Assembly (NCBI GenBank): GCA_027622555.1
Contig: JAQBYJ010000026.1
Span: forward strand, 1-59,769
Source of the DNA: Verrucomicrobiota bacterium
Lineage (GTDB): Bacteria > Verrucomicrobiota > Verrucomicrobiia > Opitutales > UBA2995
Length of the DNA: 59,769 nucleotides
Direction: 5' to 3'
The notes beneath the pieces were generated by a model. The model saw only the letters and a program-made list of their open reading frames with translations, made no database searches and was not told where the DNA came from. A program made the position numbers and the translations under genes. Below, piece by piece: positions 55,731 through 59,769 of the stretch. Within the stretch, counting starts at the first letter, position 1. Every line of letters begins with the position of its first letter.

Positions 55731-56954
55731 TTACTGCGGGGTGTTTTTAACTATTATCCCATTAATAACCACTCCGGTGCAATGGGTGGTGTACTCAAAT
55801 GGATCGCCATCAAACAAGGCGAGATCCGCGTCCTTGCCCACGGAGATGGAGCCAACACGATCGTCAATCTCGAGGATCTCTGCAGCGCTGATCGTAATGG
55901 AGCTTAAGGCAGCTTCAAACGGTAGTCCGTAGGAGGAAGCCATGGCTGCTTCGAATAATACAACCCGCGTTTTTGGAACGTAGGATTCGAAACCACTTTG
56001 CAAGGCGAAGGGTATACCTTCGCGATCGAGAATGGCAGCCATTTCCATGGTCATGTTTTCGGAGTCACCTCCTGCCCGCATCATCGTAGGATGAACGATT
56101 ACCGGAACGCCTGCCTCTTTAATATCGTCAATAATGAGGTGCGCTTCGCTGGCACCGTCCAGAATCAATCGAAATCCAAATTCCCTGGCCAGGCGCAGTG
56201 CGGCGCCAATGTCCTGATGTCTATGCGCCGTAATCAGCAGAGGGATATTTCCCTGAAGGACTTCGCCCAGTGCTTCCAATCGAAGATCACGCGCGGGTTC
56301 CTTGCCTTCTTCAGCCGAGTCCAGTTTCTTGAGATATTCTCCCGTCTTGATAAGCTCGGCCCGAAGCAAGGCGATGGTCTTTGCACGAGTCCCAGGAGAC
56401 TTTTTTTCATCCCGGTTGATACCGTCTTCTCCCAGAGATCCGGTGATCATGGCAAACGGTTTGATGACGTTACCGCTGATATTCTGTTGCACCGTTTTGA
56501 GTATCATCGTTTGACCGGAGATCAACGATCCTGGTCCATGCCCGGTATGAACGGTGGTAACACCGAGGTTTCGTATCCAGTCAACAAGTTCGTCGCGACC
56601 ATTGTAGGCGTCGATTGCACGAAGCTCCGGTTGAATGGGCGAAGACTTCTCCACCTGTTCCTGATCGTGAGCCTGGTTAAGCATTCCTGAAAGTCCGACA
56701 GTTGTATGGGCATCAATCAAACCCGGGGTTACAACGACGGCCTCAATGGTTGGCCAACCATTCGGGATATTGACATCTGCAGCAGAACCGACCTCGAGAA
56801 ACTTACCTTCGTCGATCAAGATTACACCATTGGAAATGGCCTCTCCATCCATCGTGTAAATGGTTTCTGCCTTTACGGCCAATTCTGCGGAGAGAACACT
56901 GTTTCCTAACAATGCCCCAATTGAAAATATCCTTAAAAATGTAATTCGATTCAT
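55731..56954 (-). CDS. Exported amidohydrolase-like protein with degenerate metal site
   Basis: The 407-residue protein has a signal peptide (residues about 5-23) and the amidohydrolase fold seen in imidazolonepropionase-like enzymes: VVTPGLIDAHTTVGLSG and a C-terminal VGSISVGKDADLALFDGDP. The usual HxH is HTT (His83, Thr85), and the FHTDD-type motif of its partner is replaced by ALQSGFES. The partner gene directly upstream keeps both. The start ATG follows a strong GGAGG site (56963-56967) that lies within the end of the upstream gene, 3 bases from its stop, so translation is coupled. It may be a non-catalytic partner subunit. Confidence 0.8.
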   Translation of the reverse strand: MNRITFLRIFSIGALLGNSVLSAELAVKAETIYTMDGEAISNGVILIDEGKFLEVGSAADVNIPNGWPTIEAVVVTPGLIDAHTTVGLSGMLNQAHDQEQVEKSSPIQPELRAIDAYNGRDELVDWIRNLGVTTVHTGHGPGSLISGQTMILKTVQQNISGNVIKPFAMITGSLGEDGINRDEKKSPGTRAKTIALLRAELIKTGEYLKKLDSAEEGKEPARDLRLEALGEVLQGNIPLLITAHRHQDIGAALRLAREFGFRLILDGASEAHLIIDDIKEAGVPVIVHPTMMRAGGDSENMTMEMAAILDREGIPFALQSGFESYVPKTRVVLFEAAMASSYGLPFEAALSSITISAAEILEIDDRVGSISVGKDADLALFDGDPFEYTTHCTGVVINGIIVKNTPQ

Positions 56955-56957
56955 CGA

Positions 56958-58289
56958 CTAATCCTCCAAATGTTCATAGCAACATAGTTGCAGGGTTCTA
57001 GGTGTGCCGGCTCCGTAACCGCCGTTGGCCCAAAGCCGGTCCTGCGGCTCATCCAGGTCAAAAACCTTTTTTCCTTCAACCCAGGTTTCTTCGATCCGGG
57101 TGTAAACACTAAGCGGATCCCCAGAGAGAATGATAAAGTCCGCATCCTTTCCAACGGTGAGTGATCCCGTTCGATCTCCCATATCGAGCATGACCGCACC
57201 AGCCATAGTCATTCCATACAGCGCTCCCTCTCGTGACATTCCCGCCCGGACGGCAAAAGCGGCAGATCGCAAAAACCACCGAGAATCGGTAACACCATCG
57301 TCGGTGTGAAAACCGGTGAGCACGCCTCGCTTTTCCAGCTCCGCTCCATTTCTCCAATCGATATCCCGCGCTTCCAACTTTCCTCCAGGACTATCCAGAT
57401 AGATGATCGAACAAGGCACATTGGCCGCAGCGATTTCATCAGCAACTTTCCAGGCTTCACTGACATGTTGTAAAACAAGTCGAAAACCAAACTCCTCTTT
57501 CAAACGCAGGACGGTAATAATATCGTCGTGCCGATGAGTGTGGTGATGAACGACCCGTTTCCCTTCAAGCACTTCGACCAATGCATCCAAACCCAGATCG
57601 CGATCGGGAGGATCCTTTTCAGGGTCATCCGCCGCAGCCTTCAGCTTGGCTTGATACTCCTGCGCCTTGATATATTGTTCGCGCACCAAAGCGGCGGATT
57701 TGGATCTTGTTCCCGGGAAAGGTGGATCGCGCCGTGAATTGGTGCCATTCGCCATCTTTATCCCTCCGGCGATTGAACCATCCTCGTTATAGATGAATAA
57801 ATCTTCGACTTTGTTTCCGTCCCGTAATTTCAAATAAACCGTCTGCCCACTTAATAAGTGGCCTGAACCGGGCATGATATTCACCGTCGTAATCCCGCCG
57901 GCTCTCGCTTTCTCGATTCTGGAGTCGCGCACATTTATAGAATCGTAAACACGAACTTCCGGTTGAATAGGAGCTGACGCATCGCCGCCACTCCCCTGCC
58001 CGATGTGACTGTGAGTGCAGATCAAGCCCGGCATTATGACTTTACCAGTAACATTGTGAACCACTGCCCCATCCGGTATATCGACCTCTCCAGCAGTACC
58101 AATCGCAACAATTTTGCCATCTTGAACAAGCAAGACTCCAACGGCAATCGGTTTACCCTCGATGGGTATCAACTTCGCGCCCACATAGGCTTGAATGGAT
58201 TCCGCTGCGTTGAGACAGGATACCCAGATACCTAGGAGAAACATAAGGGCGAGGGGTCTGAGAAAGAGGAAGGAGAAATAATTATGCAT
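56958..58289 (-). CDS. Exported amidohydrolase with intact metal motifs
   Basis: I choose the ATG at 58289 (a TTG three codons earlier is possible). The 443-residue protein has a signal peptide (about 12-29, ending CLNAAES), so it acts in the periplasm. The metal motifs are intact: His93 and His95 in THSHIGQ, HHHTHRHDD, and TGFHTDDGVTDS near the end. The C-terminal beta part is typical (TGSLTVGKDADFIILSGDP). The pair align throughout (SAPIQPEVRVYD in this one, SSPIQPELRAID in the other). The substrate of the family ranges over cyclic amides and peptides. It is divergent from the secreted GSDH-like gene with 177 bases between. Confidence 0.85.
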   Translation of the reverse strand: MHNYFSFLFLRPLALMFLLGIWVSCLNAAESIQAYVGAKLIPIEGKPIAVGVLLVQDGKIVAIGTAGEVDIPDGAVVHNVTGKVIMPGLICTHSHIGQGSGGDASAPIQPEVRVYDSINVRDSRIEKARAGGITTVNIMPGSGHLLSGQTVYLKLRDGNKVEDLFIYNEDGSIAGGIKMANGTNSRRDPPFPGTRSKSAALVREQYIKAQEYQAKLKAAADDPEKDPPDRDLGLDALVEVLEGKRVVHHHTHRHDDIITVLRLKEEFGFRLVLQHVSEAWKVADEIAAANVPCSIIYLDSPGGKLEARDIDWRNGAELEKRGVLTGFHTDDGVTDSRWFLRSAAFAVRAGMSREGALYGMTMAGAVMLDMGDRTGSLTVGKDADFIILSGDPLSVYTRIEETWVEGKKVFDLDEPQDRLWANGGYGAGTPRTLQLCCYEHLED

Positions 58290-58466
58290 ACTGATCAACC
58301 AGCGTGCAATGCGTGTTTATTACAGGCAACTTTTTTCATTCAGTTCATTCAACCCCTTATTCACGATTAGAATCAAATTAATCCGCCTCGATAATTCTAT
58401 CAGTCAGCTGGTAACAGAACATTGACCTCCAACCAAAGTTGACCTAATCGATTCGCACTTTTCAAA

Positions 58467-59735
58467 ATGCACAAGAGAATCCTGATACTAGCCATCTGGC
58501 AAGTTGCCACAACTATGGCTATACACGCCGATTGGAGGAATGATTATGAAGTGGCCAAAGGGTTTCGACTGGATGTCGATGCTCAAGGATTTAAATTTCC
58601 CACATCAATCGCCGTTGTTCCCAACCCCGGAGACACACCGAATTCGCCGCTGTATTTTGTAACAGAAATCCGGGGACGCGTTAGGGTCGTCACCAGAAAT
58701 CGTTCGGTCTACACCTTTGCAGAGAACTTTTTCAAACTGGAACCTACAGCAGAGCTTCCAAACGAGGAAGGTGAAATTGGAATGGCTGGACTATGCCTCG
58801 AACCAGTCAACGGGTATGTGTTTGTATCCTACGCCTATCAGGATGAGTTGGGGTATTACAGAAACGGACTTTCGAGGTTTCAATCCGATCCCCAAATTTT
58901 CAGCATCGAACCATCGTCGCGAGTGGAGCTGCTTCCAGTTTTGAAGAATTTCTTGTCATCAGTATCCCATCAAATCGGGCCCATTGCGATAGATCATGAT
59001 TTTCTGTACCTTTGTATTGGAGACGGCGAAGTAGCTTCAAGCGCAAGAGACCTGGACTCGGCAAACGGAAAAATCCTCCGCATGAATTTGGACGGATTGC
59101 CTGCATCTGGAAATCCTTATGCGGTCGATTCGGATCCCAACAACATTCGAAATTATATTTGGGCGAGTGGATTGAGAAATCCATTTTCTATCAAACTGGT
59201 CGGGAATAAGGTGTTTGTGAACGACAACGGCCCGAGCGCGGACAGATTCGTCCAGGTTCAAGCCGGAGACGACTTTCTCTATGATGGTTCCGATGAAAGT
59301 TTATCCACGAATTCACTTTACCTATGGCGGAGGTCAGTATCTCCCGTCCAGATGGATTACAATCCATTGCTGGCGAAATCACTTGGTTTCCCAGATCACT
59401 GGGGAGAATCATTTATGATAACCTTGTCGGGTTCCCCCCTGAGCGCGCCTGGCAAAAGCGATTTTGGTGCCAAGTCTATTGTAGCCTTGGGAGTAGATGT
59501 TAAAAACGGAAAAGTAAGCCGACCTCCATCAACACTCCTCAATTACCGAGGTAAAAGGAAACAAATGCCCGTTGGACTCGCTTACGGTCCAGACGGACTT
59601 TTCTTTCTACCCCTGTTTCCAGATTCTGAAGGCAACTCTCCCGTCATGCGAATAAATTATGCACCGGAAAAGGAGCACAATCATATTATTAATGACCGGG
59701 ATCTAGTACCCTGTACCATCTATAAATTCGGATAA
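58467..59735 (+). CDS. Exported GSDH-type beta-propeller protein
   Basis: The 422-residue protein has a signal peptide (residues about 4-20) and a GSDH-type six-bladed propeller: PTSIAVVPN at the start, EIGMAGLCLEP, then GKILRMNLDGLPASGNPY and WASGLRNPFSIKL, which are typical of soluble quinoprotein glucose dehydrogenase relatives. Unlike the pair at 549-5122 it has no heme motif. It may oxidise a sugar with a PQQ-type cofactor, or may lack activity; no decision can be made from sequence. The stop lies 34 bases before the window's end. Confidence 0.75.
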   Translation: MHKRILILAIWQVATTMAIHADWRNDYEVAKGFRLDVDAQGFKFPTSIAVVPNPGDTPNSPLYFVTEIRGRVRVVTRNRSVYTFAENFFKLEPTAELPNEEGEIGMAGLCLEPVNGYVFVSYAYQDELGYYRNGLSRFQSDPQIFSIEPSSRVELLPVLKNFLSSVSHQIGPIAIDHDFLYLCIGDGEVASSARDLDSANGKILRMNLDGLPASGNPYAVDSDPNNIRNYIWASGLRNPFSIKLVGNKVFVNDNGPSADRFVQVQAGDDFLYDGSDESLSTNSLYLWRRSVSPVQMDYNPLLAKSLGFPDHWGESFMITLSGSPLSAPGKSDFGAKSIVALGVDVKNGKVSRPPSTLLNYRGKRKQMPVGLAYGPDGLFFLPLFPDSEGNSPVMRINYAPEKEHNHIINDRDLVPCTIYKFG

Positions 59736-59769
59736 AGGCGAGTCAGTTTGATTCGGGCTTTTTCGTTGG

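Noticed and set aside
55998-56690. Plus-strand frame of 230 codons
   Set aside because: Antisense to the amidohydrolase-like gene; no recognisable protein features.

Overview
The window looks like chromosomal DNA of a Verrucomicrobiota bacterium, probably class Opitutia (inferred, not proven). The pointers are the 51-residue small basic protein at 45195-45350, a family I know from Verrucomicrobia and Chlamydiae; a coaE-rho gene pair of the kind described in Chlamydia; three sulfatases; many exported proteins of the PQQ-dehydrogenase-like, amidohydrolase and multiheme cytochrome types; and lpxK, which implies a Gram-negative envelope with lipid A. Most start codons lack a clear Shine-Dalgarno sequence. 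The clear exceptions are the coupled amidohydrolase at 56954 and a possible 33-codon ORF at 25135. I found no rRNA, tRNA, CRISPR array, transposase or prophage gene.

Layout. 1-548 is non-coding and carries a dispersed repeat. 549-10308 holds two tandem paralogous propeller-cytochrome proteins, a DUF2237 protein, a secreted prolyl oligopeptidase, a sulfatase, a PaiB-like FMN protein and a DUF465 protein. 10518-18998 holds an exported DUF885 protein, an unknown exported protein, a group III truncated haemoglobin, a CehA/McbA-type PHP hydrolase, a second sulfatase and an NRAMP-like transporter. 19472-25079 is a compact minus-strand operon: lpxK, an adenylate-kinase-like protein, an M29 aminopeptidase, an adenosine deaminase-like protein and an RluD-type pseudouridine synthase. 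25345-30934 runs on the plus strand: a class V aminotransferase, topoisomerase III, class II fructose-bisphosphate aldolase with a clear terminator, and a lone ABC ATPase.

30958-39316 is a minus-strand housekeeping and motility block: coaE, rho with a long disordered N-terminus, then pilB, pilT, pilB and pilC of a type IV pilus. yifB/comM and an OppA-like lipoprotein follow on the plus strand. 42659-44781 is the operon rpoZ-smpB-thrB-trmL, divergent from the small basic protein gene, which ends in a strong terminator. 45508-50889 is a minus-strand accessory group: a DUF4380-like protein, a Kelch protein, a choline-sulfatase-like enzyme, an alpha/beta hydrolase and an SDR oxidoreductase. 51155-58289 carries an eight-heme cytochrome with a TPR tail, a BspA-like leucine-rich-repeat gene broken by two one-base frameshifts, and a coupled pair of exported amidohydrolases, one of which has lost metal-ligand motifs. 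A secreted GSDH-type propeller protein closes the window.

The accessory genes suggest scavenging of sulfated organic matter, peptides and sugars outside the cytoplasm, with c-type cytochromes taking electrons. Non-coding DNA is dotted with palindromic repeats: two share a TGTAGGAG arm start, one is a GC-rich 111-bp imperfect palindrome, and a 30-base repeat occurs twice. No single gene cluster here is clearly a new system. The best leads are the active/degenerate amidohydrolase pair, the disordered Rho extension with its leader, the REP-like palindromes, and the twice-frameshifted LRR gene.
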